From a bacterium (GTDB taxonomy: Bacteria; Myxococcota_A; Bradymonadia; UBA7976; UBA1532), in the NCBI GenBank assembly GCA_030426085.1, contig JAUHYW010000003.1:55343-119342 (forward strand): a stretch of 64,000 nucleotides of DNA, given 5' to 3'. The notes below the pieces were generated by a model. It did no database searches. It was not told the origin of the DNA and was given only the letters and a program-made list of their open reading frames with translations. How positions within the stretch are numbered: the first letter of the stretch is position 1; each line of letters starts with the position of its first letter. The position numbers and the translations under genes are program-made. Below are positions 41,864 through 51,295 of this stretch, in pieces.

Positions 41864-42826
41864 TCATCGACCGAGGGCCCACCACCGGCGCCGGCTCGCC
41901 CGAGCGACGAGCGCCCGGCGCATCGCCCGGGCCGACGGCGGCCGCCCGCCCGGATCGAGCGCCAGCGCCCGGGCGATGACCGGCCCCCACTGCGCGCGCA
42001 GCGGCGCCCGACGGGGCAGCGGCGGCGGGGGGCGTTCGAGCCGGGCCCGCATCACCGTCAGCGGGTCGAGGCCCTCGAACGGCCGCCGGCCGGCGATCAG
42101 CTCGTAGAGCACGACCCCCACCGCGTACAGGTCGGTGGTCGGGCCGATGGGCGCCCGGTGGTCGATCTGCTCCGGCGCCATGTAGTGCGGCGTGCCCACG
42201 AGGGCCCCGGTGCTGGTCAGCCGGGACATGGCCGAGGTCTCGCCGCCCCGGATGCGGGCGACGCCGAAGTCGAGCACCACCACCCCCCGCGCGGGGGTCA
42301 GCATCACGTTGCCCGGGTGCAGGTCGCGGTGCACGATGCCCGCCCCGTGGGCCTCTTCGAGCGCCCGCAGGATGCCGGCGGCGATGGCCGGCAGCCGGGC
42401 GGGCGGGGGTCGGTCGCCGTCGAGCCGGGCCCGCAGAGAGCGCCCGGGCACGAGGGCCTGGGCCAGCCAGACGAGCGGGCGCCCGTCGGGTGAGCGGGCC
42501 TCGCCGCTGTCGAGCAGGCGGGCGGTGTGCCGGCCGCGCAGGGCGCCGATGGCCCGCGCCTCCCGGGCGAACCGGCGCCGCAGCCGGGGGTCGCCCTCGG
42601 CCCGCAGCACCTTGAGCGCCACCGGCCGCCCCCGGGGGTCGAGCGCCCGATAGACCCGGCCCGACCCGCCTGCGCCGAGGCGGGCCAGCACGGCGTAGGG
42701 GCCGATCAGGCGGCCGATGAGCGGGTCGGGGTCGGGCGGCGCGCAGGCCCCGCGGCCGCACGGGCAGCGGGCGCCGGGCGGGCCGGCGCGGCCGCAAGCC
42801 GGGCAGCGCGGGGGTGCGAGCGACAT
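41864..42826 (-). CDS. Hanks-type Ser/Thr protein kinase with zinc-ribbon N-terminus
   Basis: The 320-residue protein starts with a small Cys-rich ribbon (CPACGRAGPPGARCPCG) and then a kinase domain: glycine loop LGAGGSGRVYRA, Lys in VALKVL, HRDLHPGN, DFG and APE. The catalytic-loop Lys usually found after HRDL is replaced by His, which occurs in myxobacterial kinases but may alter activity. It has no transmembrane segment, so it is cytosolic. The start at 42826 is preferred over a GTG at 42844; both ribosome-binding sites are weak. Confidence 0.88.
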   Translation of the reverse strand: MSLAPPRCPACGRAGPPGARCPCGRGACAPPDPDPLIGRLIGPYAVLARLGAGGSGRVYRALDPRGRPVALKVLRAEGDPRLRRRFAREARAIGALRGRHTARLLDSGEARSPDGRPLVWLAQALVPGRSLRARLDGDRPPPARLPAIAAGILRALEEAHGAGIVHRDLHPGNVMLTPARGVVVLDFGVARIRGGETSAMSRLTSTGALVGTPHYMAPEQIDHRAPIGPTTDLYAVGVVLYELIAGRRPFEGLDPLTVMRARLERPPPPLPRRAPLRAQWGPVIARALALDPGGRPPSARAMRRALVARASRRRWWALGR

Positions 42827-42883
42827 CGGCTCAGCGTACCGCACGCCGGGCGCGGGCTTGTGCGGTCTGCGGGCGTCGGGCCG

Positions 42884-44668
42884 TCAGCGGATCCGGATGA
42901 TGGGGGCCCGGCGCAGCGCCGTGAGGAAGACCCGGACCCCGCTGCGCACCCCGTGGGATGCGGCGAAGTAGGCCTCGGCGGCGAAGGCGGCCTCGCCCCC
43001 GTGGCGGGCGATGGCTTCGTCGATGGTGGTCGCCGAGCCGTCGTGCAGGTAGGGCCCGGTCTGGGCCACGCCCCACAGCCGGCGGGTCATCCACACCGCG
43101 GGCCCTGCGCCCCGCTCGGGGTGGCGGGCGGCGAGCAGCGGGCCCATGTCGTGGCGCTTGAAGTCGCTGAAGACCGGCACCCGCCAGCCGCCGGCCTCGG
43201 CGTCGAACGGCGGGATGGGGTGGGCCCCGTCGACGGCGAGGTCGATCGCGACCCCCGCGGTGCGCAGCACCGGGTCGCGCACGGTCATGAACGGGGTGTG
43301 GCAGCTCGCGCAGCCGAGGTCGGCGAAGGCCTCGGCGCCCTCGGCCCAGCGCAGCGCGAACTCGGGGGCGTCGACGATCTCGGGCAGGTCGATCACCAGC
43401 GGGTCGAGGAAGCCCGCCTCGCCGGGCACCTCGACCCGGGGGGCGTCGAGCGTCGCCAGGAAGGCCACCAGCGCGGTGAGCTGGCCGTCGGTGATCTCGC
43501 GGGTGACGCCGTCGCGGTCGGGGTCGGCGGGGTCGTCGTGCTCGCCGAGGTTCAGCTCGCCGGGCGCGGCCACCAGCGCCTCGGCTTGCAGGTTGAAGTG
43601 GATGTGCAGGCTGTGGGGCACGAAGTCGCGCAGGCTGACGAAGACGCCCTTCCAGCCGAACGGCTTGACCACCAGATCGGGGTCGATGCCCTCGATCCGG
43701 GTCGTATCGAGCGCGCCGTCGGGGGCGGCGGTGATCCGACCGAAGTAGGTGCCCTTGGCGGTGAGCGGGGCGGTCACCGGGGCCCCCTCGGCGGCGGCCC
43801 GGGCCCGGGCGTCGGCGACGGCGGCGGCCAGCTCGTCGGTCATCTCGGCGGCGACGCGCTCGCTCCAGCCGGCGCCCCACAAGGCCGGCGGGTTGCGCGG
43901 GTCGTGGGTCTCGAGGTCGAGCCCGTCGCCGTAGAGGAAGCTGTTGTCGACCCGGTCGCCGGCCCCGGCGAAGCCGCCCTTCCAGTGGCAGTCGGTGCAC
44001 CGGGCGGCGTCGGGGCCGCCGAAGTGGCCCTTCTGGAGCCGGCGCAGGTTGGGCGGCGGCCGGTCGCCGGCGGCGGTGCCCGGCAGCCCGGCGAGGCCGT
44101 TGCCGTAGCCTTCGGCCAGGGTGAAGCGGCGCTCGAAGAGGCCCCGGCCGAGGTCGATCAGATCCGGCAGGTCGATACAGCCCCGGTCGATCGCGTCCTG
44201 CTCGACGCGGTAGCGGGCGGCGACAGCGGCCGGGTCGAGCTCGGCCCGCAGGCGCTCGGTCTCCCGGGCGGCGCGGAAGTCGAGCCAGCGGCGGGCCTCG
44301 ACCTCGTCGACGATGGCGTGGGCCACCCCGCCCAGGCCGGGGGGCGGGGTCCACGGGGGGCACGGCTCGGGGGCGGCGTCGGGCGCGGCGTCGATGTCCG
44401 GGACGGCGTCGATTTCGGGGGCCGCGTCGGCGATCGGGCGCGCGTCGGGGTCGGGGGCCGCGTCGAGGCCCGCGTCGGGCTCGGGGCCCGCGTCCCGCGG
44501 CGGGCCGGGCGGCCCGGCTTCCCCGGGCGCTCCGGCTTCTCCGGGCGGCCCGGCCTCTCCGGCGGGGCCCGGCGGGCCGGCCTCACCGGGGGGTCCGGCC
44601 GGCCCCTCGGGCCCGGTGCACGCGCAGAGGGCGAGCAGCGCCGCCGCGATCGAGAGGCGTCGGCCCAT
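42884..44668 (-). CDS. Di-haem oxidoreductase-like lipoprotein with collagen-like tether
   Basis: The 594-residue protein has a lipoprotein signal (LLALCAC), a collagen-like stretch of G-x-P and G-P-P triplets (residues about 20-60) and an Asp/Ala-rich linker. The catalytic part holds two CXXCH haem sites, CTDCH near 225 and CASCH near 453, with MGPLLAARH and [16 protein letters not shown] typical of the putative thiol oxidoreductase/di-haem peroxidase (DHOR) family. Its ATG overlaps the stop of the upstream paralogue by one base (TGATG). It is last in a four-gene operon. Confidence 0.88.
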   Translation of the reverse strand: MGRRLSIAAALLALCACTGPEGPAGPPGEAGPPGPAGEAGPPGEAGAPGEAGPPGPPRDAGPEPDAGLDAAPDPDARPIADAAPEIDAVPDIDAAPDAAPEPCPPWTPPPGLGGVAHAIVDEVEARRWLDFRAARETERLRAELDPAAVAARYRVEQDAIDRGCIDLPDLIDLGRGLFERRFTLAEGYGNGLAGLPGTAAGDRPPPNLRRLQKGHFGGPDAARCTDCHWKGGFAGAGDRVDNSFLYGDGLDLETHDPRNPPALWGAGWSERVAAEMTDELAAAVADARARAAAEGAPVTAPLTAKGTYFGRITAAPDGALDTTRIEGIDPDLVVKPFGWKGVFVSLRDFVPHSLHIHFNLQAEALVAAPGELNLGEHDDPADPDRDGVTREITDGQLTALVAFLATLDAPRVEVPGEAGFLDPLVIDLPEIVDAPEFALRWAEGAEAFADLGCASCHTPFMTVRDPVLRTAGVAIDLAVDGAHPIPPFDAEAGGWRVPVFSDFKRHDMGPLLAARHPERGAGPAVWMTRRLWGVAQTGPYLHDGSATTIDEAIARHGGEAAFAAEAYFAASHGVRSGVRVFLTALRRAPIIRIR

Positions 44669-46179
44669 CACTCCACCAGCAGCGTCGGGTTGCGGGTCAG
44701 CGACATCAGGAAGAGGCGCAGCGCGGCCCGGTCGGCCTCGGGCAGCGCCCGGTAGGCGTCGCGGCTCTCGGCGGCCTCGCCCCCGTGCCACTCGATCGCG
44801 TCGTGCACCGTCGGCGCCCGGCCGTCGTGCAGGTAGGGCCCGGTGTCGGCCAGCCCCCACAGCGAGCGGGTCAGCCAGACCGCGCCCGGCACCTCGCCCC
44901 CGCCGTCGGGCAGCACCTCGGGCGTCGGCTCGGCCAGCCCGGGGCCCAGGTCGTGCCGCCGCAGGTCGGTGAAGGCGAAGATGGGCACCGCGGCGTCCAC
45001 GAAGCCCTCGTCGTCGGGGGTGAAGTCCAGCCGGTGGGGGATGGGGTCCTGCCCCGCTTCGCTGAGGTCGAGCGTGTGGCTGAACGGGTCGTCCCCCCGG
45101 GCGGTGTGGGTCGTCTCGTAGCCGTCGAGCCGCAGCGACTCCCGGTGGCAGCCGGTGCAGCCGACCGACTCGAGCAGGGCCCGGCCCCGGCTCCAGGCGA
45201 AGGCCAGCGCGGGGTCGGACGGGGGCCCGACCCGGGGCACGCCCAGCATCGAGAGGTAGCTGGCGAGCAGCACCGCCTGCGCCGCGCTCGCCTCGCGCTC
45301 GACGCCGTCGTCGTCGGGGTCGAACGGCGGGCCGTCGCCCAGCCAGTAGGACGGGTCGTCGGCCCGGGTCTGGCGCCGGCTGTCGCTCTGGATGCCGTGG
45401 TGGATCTGGAGGGCTTCGTCGGCCAGCGCCACGAGCGTGCGGTGGCGCCCCTTGTGGCCGAACGGGCGCAGGCGCAGGTCGGGCGAGATGCCCCGCAGTC
45501 CGGCCATGTCGAAGGTGCCGTCGGGCTGGGCGATGATCTCGCCGAAGTCGACGCCGTCGGCGACGAGCTGCGCCGGGACGGGCATCCCGATGCTCACCGC
45601 CTGCTCCCGGGCGATGTCGGCCCGGCGGTTGATCTGCCGCTCGAGCCGGCGGGCGGCCAGCTCGATGTAGCCCAGGCCCATGACGTGGGGCGCGTCGCGC
45701 ACCGTGGCGGCGTCGAGGTGGCGCCCGTCGCCCCGCAGCAGCGCCACCTGGCTCGGCGCGCCGCCGCCGTCGGGGCCGCCGACGAAGTGGCAGCTCCGGC
45801 ACGACGAGGCGTCGAGGCCGCCCCGCTCGCCGTCGTGCAGCCGCCGGTTGCGCACCGGCAGGGGGAACGGGCCCCACGGCTCGCCCGACCCCAGCCCGCC
45901 CTCGCGGCCGGCCTCGAGTTCGAACGCCTCGTCGCCGATGTTGAACAGCATGCCGTCGTCGGCCCGCTCGAAGATGAACCGGCCCACGACGACCTCGTAG
46001 CGCTCGTTGGGGTCGGTGGCGAAGACGAGCTGCTCGGCGCGCACCCGGCGGTACAGCTCGACGGCGTCGTCGAGGGCGCTGCGGACGTCGGCGGGGAAGG
46101 GCTGGCCGGGGGCCTCGCCCGGGGCGGTCAGCGCCAGGGCGAGGGGCAGGGCGAAAGGCAGGGCGCCGCGGGGGCTCAC
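44668..46179 (-). CDS. Di-haem oxidoreductase-like secreted protein
   Basis: The 503-residue protein has a cleavable signal ([13 protein letters not shown]) and two haem sites, CRSCH (127-131) and CTGCH near 340. [21 protein letters not shown] matches the DHOR signature and the downstream paralogue. It reads [16 protein letters not shown] in the middle. It starts at a GTG one base after the upstream stop and is translationally linked to the next gene by TGATG. It probably works with its paralogue in the periplasm or on the cell surface; the electron partner is unknown. Confidence 0.88.
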   Translation of the reverse strand: MSPRGALPFALPLALALTAPGEAPGQPFPADVRSALDDAVELYRRVRAEQLVFATDPNERYEVVVGRFIFERADDGMLFNIGDEAFELEAGREGGLGSGEPWGPFPLPVRNRRLHDGERGGLDASSCRSCHFVGGPDGGGAPSQVALLRGDGRHLDAATVRDAPHVMGLGYIELAARRLERQINRRADIAREQAVSIGMPVPAQLVADGVDFGEIIAQPDGTFDMAGLRGISPDLRLRPFGHKGRHRTLVALADEALQIHHGIQSDSRRQTRADDPSYWLGDGPPFDPDDDGVEREASAAQAVLLASYLSMLGVPRVGPPSDPALAFAWSRGRALLESVGCTGCHRESLRLDGYETTHTARGDDPFSHTLDLSEAGQDPIPHRLDFTPDDEGFVDAAVPIFAFTDLRRHDLGPGLAEPTPEVLPDGGGEVPGAVWLTRSLWGLADTGPYLHDGRAPTVHDAIEWHGGEAAESRDAYRALPEADRAALRLFLMSLTRNPTLLVE

Positions 46180-46180
46180 C

Positions 46181-47545
46181 TCAGCGGCAGCAGAGCACCG
46201 GCAGATCGGTGCCGCAGGCGACCTCCTGGCGCAGCCGCACCACGTCGCCGTTCACCCCGTCGGGGGTCTGGTAGTTCAGGTCGACCTCGAGGGTCACCCC
46301 GTTGGCCCGGTGGGCGGTCCGGTAGAGGAAGTTGAGGCACGAGATCTCGAGCGAGTCGTTGCTGTTGCGGGCCGCGCTGCGCGAGATGCCGGAGATGGTC
46401 CAGGTCTGCTGCCCGTCGAAGGCCCCGGCGTTGTCGCCGTTGTAGCGGCCCATCGCGATGGCCTGCTGCGCCTCGCCGGGGGTGCAGAAGTGGGCGGTCG
46501 GCTCGTTGGGGTAGGCCGCCACGCACATCGCCTGGGCCGCCTTGATGCCGGTCACCCCGCCGAACGAGAACTGGCCCCGGCTGGTGGCGTCGCTGCGCCC
46601 GAGCACGTAGGGCTGGGTCGCGTTGGCGATGGCGTCGATCCGGGCGGCGAGGTCGTCGATGCGGCCGTTGAGGTCGGCCTCGAGCTGGTCGATGCGGGTG
46701 TCGACCCCGTCGATGCGGGTGTCGACCGCGTCGGCCCGGCCCTCGAGGGCGGCGATGCGCTCCCGCAGGGCGTCGAGATCCCCGTCGCGCACGTAGTTGT
46801 TGTTCTCGAGGTAGGCCACCATGTCGGCCTCGGTGATGTAGTTGGCGATGGCCGCCGCCAGTTCGTCGCCGTCGATGTAGTTCTCGACCCGGGCGTCGAG
46901 CTGCTCGTTGGTGACGTAGTTGGCCAGGTCGCCCTCGTTGACGTAGTTGCGGGCGTCGATGTCCTCGACGGTGACGTAGGTCTCGCCGAGCCCGGCGAGC
47001 GCATCGGCGAGCTCCGCGTCGGTCACGTAGCCGTCGAGGTCGATCTCGCCCCCGCCGCCTTCCTCGGCGATGAGGACCCGCACGTCGTCGGCGTCGACGT
47101 AGTTGTACTCGGCCAGCTCCTCGTCGGTGACGAAGTCGTCCGGGCCGTAGCCCCGGAAGTAGTAGGCGTCCCGGGCGTAGATCGAGTAGGCCACCGCGCC
47201 GACCCGCTGGCGGGGCTGGGCCTCGCCGTCGGAGCCGATCTCGATGCCGAGGTACTTGGTGGTGGTGTCGAGCACCCCGTCGGTGATCGGGGTGTACTGG
47301 CCGAGGTAGGCGACGAACATGCCGTTGGAGACGGGCACGTCGTCCCAGGTCTCCTCCCAGCTCGGCGAGGCCGAGTCGCTCGACTCGTACATCCGGAAGG
47401 TCATCGCGACGTTGCCGTCGACGGGCATGCCTTCGGCGTCGGTGAGGTAGCCCTGGTAGGGCAGCACCTCGGGGGCCTGAGCCAGCGCCGGGCCGGCGCA
47501 CAGCAGACAGAAGAGGACGAACAGCGAGTGCCGGGCGCGGATCAT
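46181..47545 (-). CDS. Secreted fibre-like protein with coiled coil
   Basis: The 454-residue protein has a signal peptide ending PALAQ. Residues 25-125 resemble the head of tail-fibre-like and outer-surface proteins of this phylum (LPYQGYLTDAEGMPVDG, FRMYESSD, VGAVAYSIYARDA). Then come short repeated units ending in NYV or NYI (residues about 150-235), a heptad coiled coil (RIAALEGRADAVDTRI, RIDQLEADLNGRIDDL), and a Cys-containing C-terminal domain. It looks like a trimeric fibre. The start overlaps the upstream stop (ATGA). Confidence 0.75.
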   Translation of the reverse strand: MIRARHSLFVLFCLLCAGPALAQAPEVLPYQGYLTDAEGMPVDGNVAMTFRMYESSDSASPSWEETWDDVPVSNGMFVAYLGQYTPITDGVLDTTTKYLGIEIGSDGEAQPRQRVGAVAYSIYARDAYYFRGYGPDDFVTDEELAEYNYVDADDVRVLIAEEGGGGEIDLDGYVTDAELADALAGLGETYVTVEDIDARNYVNEGDLANYVTNEQLDARVENYIDGDELAAAIANYITEADMVAYLENNNYVRDGDLDALRERIAALEGRADAVDTRIDGVDTRIDQLEADLNGRIDDLAARIDAIANATQPYVLGRSDATSRGQFSFGGVTGIKAAQAMCVAAYPNEPTAHFCTPGEAQQAIAMGRYNGDNAGAFDGQQTWTISGISRSAARNSNDSLEISCLNFLYRTAHRANGVTLEVDLNYQTPDGVNGDVVRLRQEVACGTDLPVLCCR

Positions 47546-48483
47546 GGGTTCACCCCGAAGCTGATGGGCCGGATACGATAGCCGGGAGAAGACATGGGAA
47601 CGTTGTTGGGCTGGGCCCCGAGCAGGCCCCGGATGCCCCGACCGAAGGCCTCGATGATGCCGCCTCCGGAGATGAATTGACCGTTGAGCGCGCCGACCGG
47701 GCAGCCGTTGGGCAGCGATCCGGCCCGCTGGGGGCAGGCGTCTTCGCCGTCGGGCACCCCGTCGGCGTCGAGGTCGTCTTCGATCGGGCAGCCGTCGGGG
47801 CCGTTGCCGGCCTCGTCGGGGCAGGCGTCGTCGTCGTCGGGCACCCCGTCGCCGTCCCGGTCGGGCGCCGGGCAGCCGTCGAGGCCCGCGCCGAACTCGT
47901 CGGGGCAGGCGTCGTCGTCGTCGGGCACCCCGTCCCCGTCGCGATCGTCGTCGGGCGGGGGCATCTCGCAGAGCTGGTCGTCGGGGATGCACTGCCGACC
48001 ACCGGCGAACGCCTCGCAGGAGAAGCCCGCCGGGCACTCGCGGCTGCTGCAGTCGCGGGCGCAGGCGCTGTTGCCCGGCTGGGCGAGCAGCGGCAGGCAC
48101 AGGTCGCGGGGCCCGCCGCACTGCCGGTCGTCGTCACACGGCGAGCAGATGGGCAGGCGGGCCGCCGGTCGGCAGATGGGCTGGCCGAACTCGACCGAGT
48201 TCTCGCAGTACCACCCGTCGGGGCAGGCGTTGGCCTCGCCGTCGACGCAGCCGATCGAGCAGACCCCGTCGCCCTCGGCGGTCGGCACGCAGAAGCCCGA
48301 CTCGCAGTCGGACGCGCTCTCGCATGCGTCGCCGAGGTTGCCGAGCGGCCCCAGGTCTGGATCGGGCGGCGCCACGAAGCGGTCCACGGCCCCGTCGAGC
48401 CGCCCGCCGCTGTCGGCGCCATCGATATCGGTCGCCTCGCAGGCGCACAACGCCAGCACAGGCAGCCACCACAATCGTCTCAT
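47542..48483 (-). CDS. Cys-rich lipoprotein with thrombospondin type 3 calcium-binding repeats
   Basis: The 313-residue lipoprotein (LALCAC) has a Dickkopf-like Cys-rich region (GDACESASDCESGFC, CPDGWYC) and then three thrombospondin type 3-like repeats (DRDGDGVPDDDDACPD, repeated), which bind calcium. It is first in the operon with the fibre protein and two di-haem proteins. GGGGGAGG precedes the ATG at 48483. Confidence 0.88.
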   Translation of the reverse strand: MRRLWWLPVLALCACEATDIDGADSGGRLDGAVDRFVAPPDPDLGPLGNLGDACESASDCESGFCVPTAEGDGVCSIGCVDGEANACPDGWYCENSVEFGQPICRPAARLPICSPCDDDRQCGGPRDLCLPLLAQPGNSACARDCSSRECPAGFSCEAFAGGRQCIPDDQLCEMPPPDDDRDGDGVPDDDDACPDEFGAGLDGCPAPDRDGDGVPDDDDACPDEAGNGPDGCPIEDDLDADGVPDGEDACPQRAGSLPNGCPVGALNGQFISGGGIIEAFGRGIRGLLGAQPNNVPMSSPGYRIRPISFGVNP

Positions 48484-48583
48484 TGGCCTCCCCCAAGGTG
48501 CGGGCCCTCAACCGGCGCGGTGCGCGCGCGACGCGCCCCGTCCGATGCTCGAAAATCACAGTACGGCTGAAATCCGGATCGAG

Positions 48584-49336
48584 TCAACAGTCGATCCGTG
48601 CCCGCTCCACCAGAGGCTCGATCCGGGCGTGCAGCGCCGCGATCCGCTCACGGGCCAGGGCTTTGAGCCGCTCGACGTCGGCCGGCCCCATGCCCCGGGT
48701 CGGGATCGGATCACCCACCCCCACCAGGGCTCGGGCCCGGCCGAAGCGCCAGTCGTGCTTGGGCAGCGCCCGGCTCGTCCCGGCCACCGCCACCGGCAGG
48801 ATCGGCGCCCCCCGCTCGATGGCGAGGCGGAACGCGCCGTCCTTGAACGGCAGCATCTCCCCGGTGCGCGAGCGGGTGCCCTCGGGGAAGATCACCACCG
48901 GCACGCCCCGAGCGAGGTACTCGCCGCAGCGGGCCATCGCCGCCTTGGCCGAGCCGCGATCCCCCCGACGCACCGGGATGTCGCCCGCCAGCCACATCGC
49001 CCAGCCGATGAACGGCAGCTTGAAGTTCGACGCCTTGCTCAGCCACTTCATCTCCCACGGCAGGTGGCTGATGAGGAAGATGTCGGCCTGCGAGCGGTGA
49101 TTGCTGACGATCACCGCCCCTCCGGGGTGCCTCGGGCGGGGGCCGTGCACCCGGAAGGTCCACATCGGGTTGAGCTTGGTGGCGAGCACCGACCCCAGCC
49201 GGAACAGCCGCCCGGTGAGCCGCTGCTCGGGGTCGAAGGGGCGGGTGAGCAGGTAGCTGACGAGGTAGACGAAGAACCCGACGATCGAGACGACGCCGAT
49301 GCAGCCCCACGACCAGAACGAGAGGATGGTCGGCAT
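48584..49336 (-). CDS. plsC: 1-acyl-sn-glycerol-3-phosphate acyltransferase
   Basis: The 250-residue protein begins with a membrane helix (FWSWGCIGVVSIVGFFVYLV) and has the acyltransferase motifs SNHRSQADIF (an NHxxxxD box) and FPEGTRSRTG. It adds the second acyl chain to lysophosphatidate in phospholipid synthesis. GGAGGAGG lies upstream of the ATG at 49336 with a longer than usual gap. Confidence 0.92.
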   Translation of the reverse strand: MPTILSFWSWGCIGVVSIVGFFVYLVSYLLTRPFDPEQRLTGRLFRLGSVLATKLNPMWTFRVHGPRPRHPGGAVIVSNHRSQADIFLISHLPWEMKWLSKASNFKLPFIGWAMWLAGDIPVRRGDRGSAKAAMARCGEYLARGVPVVIFPEGTRSRTGEMLPFKDGAFRLAIERGAPILPVAVAGTSRALPKHDWRFGRARALVGVGDPIPTRGMGPADVERLKALARERIAALHARIEPLVERARIDC

Positions 49337-49429
49337 CGGGTACGGGCCTCCTCCGGCGGGCAGGTGCTCAGAGAAGATACAGCAAGCGGCGGGGGCGATG
49401 ACCGGGGATCGGGCGGCCCGACCCGCCCG

Positions 49430-51208
49430 TCAGGCGTCGGGGTCGATGTCGTAGGTCGCCAGCCGGCGGTAGAACGTCGCCCGGCTGATGCCGAGCAGCT
49501 TGGCCGCCTCGGCCCGCCGGCCGCCGGTCGCCTCGAGCGCCGCCCGGATGCGGGTCGGCTCGTCGCCGACGAGCGCCGGCCCGGTGGGCGACTCCCGCCG
49601 CCGCTCGGAGAACTCCTCGGGCAGGTGCTCGGCCTCGAGGGTCGCCCCCCGGGCCCGGATGAACGCCGCCTCGATCGCGCCCCGCAGCTCGCGCACGTTG
49701 CCCGGCCAGGCGTGGTTGAGCAGCCGCCCCATCGCCCCGTGGGAGACGTGGGTCACCTGCTTGCCGGTGCGCTGGCGCAGCTCGGCGAGGAAGGTGTCGA
49801 CGAGCAGCGGCAGGTCGTCGAGCCGCTCCCGCAGCGGCGGGATGCGCAGCCGCGCCACCCGGATGCGGTAGAGCAGGTCCATGCGGAACCGCCCGGCGGC
49901 GACCTCGGCGGCCAGGTCGCGGTGGGTCGCGGCGATCACCCGCACGTCGACCTTGCGCGGCTTCGACTCGCCGAGGCGGGTGATCTCGCGCTCTTGAAGC
50001 ACCCGCAGCAGCCGGGTCTGCACCGACATCGGGATGTCGCCGATCTCGTCGAGGAAGAGCGTGCCCCCGTCGGCCGCCTCGAAGAAGCCGACGTGGTCGT
50101 CGTGGGCCCCGGTGAAGGCCCCCTTCTTGTGGCCGAAGAGCTGGCTGCCGAGCAGCGAGTCGGTCAGCCCCGCCGAGTTGACCGGCACGTAGGGCCCGGC
50201 GGCCCGGTGGCTGGCGGCGTGCAGCGCGCGGCCGACGAGCTCCTTGCCCGAGCCGGTCTCGCCCTCGACGAGCACCGTCGAGTCGAAGACGGCGACCTCC
50301 CGGATCTGCTCGAACAGCGCCCGCATCGGCTGCGACTGGCCGACGATGTCGTGGAACCGCGGCTTGTCGTCGAGCTGCTGCCGCAGGGTGTGCACCTCGG
50401 TGACGTCGTAGAAGAAGTACATCCGCCGGGCGGCGTCCCGGGGGTCGTCGGCGATGTCGATCTCGACGTGGAACTGCGCCCCCCGGCGGCCGGAGAGGGT
50501 CACCGCGACCTTCTCCCGCTCGGCCGGCGGCCGGGCGGCCATGCCCTCGAGGGCCTCGACCGCCGCCGGGCTCATCCGGTCGAGGTCGGCGAGGCGGCGG
50601 CCGATCATGGCCTCCCGGGTGCGGCCGAAGAGGCGGGCGGCGGGCAGGCTCAGAAACGAGATGCGGCCGTCGGCGTCGAGGAACGCCGCGCCCATGCGCA
50701 GGTTGTCGAGCAGCGTGCGCAGGTCGCCCCGGGAGCGGGCGAGCTGCTCGACGGTCTCGGCGAGGCGGGCCTCGCTCTCGCGCAGCGCCTCGCGCACCCG
50801 CACCTGCTCGAGCGTGTAGCGCAGGGTGCGGTCGAGGCTGTCGGCGTCGATGGTGCCCTTGACCAGATAGTCCTCGGCCCCGGCGTCCATCGCGTCCCGG
50901 TCGGACGCCTCGTCGGTGCGGCCGGTCAGCATCACGATCGGGGTGCGGCAGCCGGCGCCCCGCACGTCCCGGATCAGGTCGGGCCCGATGCGGTCGCCGA
51001 GCGCGTAGTCGAGCAGGCAGACGTCGTGCGCCCCCGCGATCAGCGCCTCTCGACCGGGCCCGTAGGCATCCCGGGTGTCGAGCACGTAGCGCTCGCCGAG
51101 GCGGGCGAGGTAGGTCCGCACGAGCAGGTGGATGCGGGGGTCGTCGTCGACGAGCAGCACCCGGATGGGCGGCTCCGGCGGCAGGTTCTCAGCGGGCGGT
51201 CGGCTCAT
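49430..51208 (-). CDS. Sigma-54-dependent response regulator (REC-PAS-AAA+-Fis)
   Basis: The 592-residue protein has a receiver domain (VLLVDDDPRI, Asp67 in CLLDYALGD), a coiled coil and PAS domain (FLDADGRISFLSL), and a sigma-54 activator domain with VEGETGSGKE, GAFTGA near residue 362 and GGTLFLDEIGDIP, followed by a Fis-type helix-turn-helix at the end (RAEAAKLLGISRATFYRRL). It activates sigma-54 promoters when phosphorylated. A receiver plus PAS in one regulator suggests two inputs. No cognate kinase is adjacent. Confidence 0.95.
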   Translation of the reverse strand: MSRPPAENLPPEPPIRVLLVDDDPRIHLLVRTYLARLGERYVLDTRDAYGPGREALIAGAHDVCLLDYALGDRIGPDLIRDVRGAGCRTPIVMLTGRTDEASDRDAMDAGAEDYLVKGTIDADSLDRTLRYTLEQVRVREALRESEARLAETVEQLARSRGDLRTLLDNLRMGAAFLDADGRISFLSLPAARLFGRTREAMIGRRLADLDRMSPAAVEALEGMAARPPAEREKVAVTLSGRRGAQFHVEIDIADDPRDAARRMYFFYDVTEVHTLRQQLDDKPRFHDIVGQSQPMRALFEQIREVAVFDSTVLVEGETGSGKELVGRALHAASHRAAGPYVPVNSAGLTDSLLGSQLFGHKKGAFTGAHDDHVGFFEAADGGTLFLDEIGDIPMSVQTRLLRVLQEREITRLGESKPRKVDVRVIAATHRDLAAEVAAGRFRMDLLYRIRVARLRIPPLRERLDDLPLLVDTFLAELRQRTGKQVTHVSHGAMGRLLNHAWPGNVRELRGAIEAAFIRARGATLEAEHLPEEFSERRRESPTGPALVGDEPTRIRAALEATGGRRAEAAKLLGISRATFYRRLATYDIDPDA

Positions 51209-51295
51209 GTCGTCGGCACGTTAGCAGCGCGCCCGCCGCATGTCGACGCGGGGTCGGACGGGGGAAGCACCCAGCGGCCCCGCTCGGGGGGCGGG

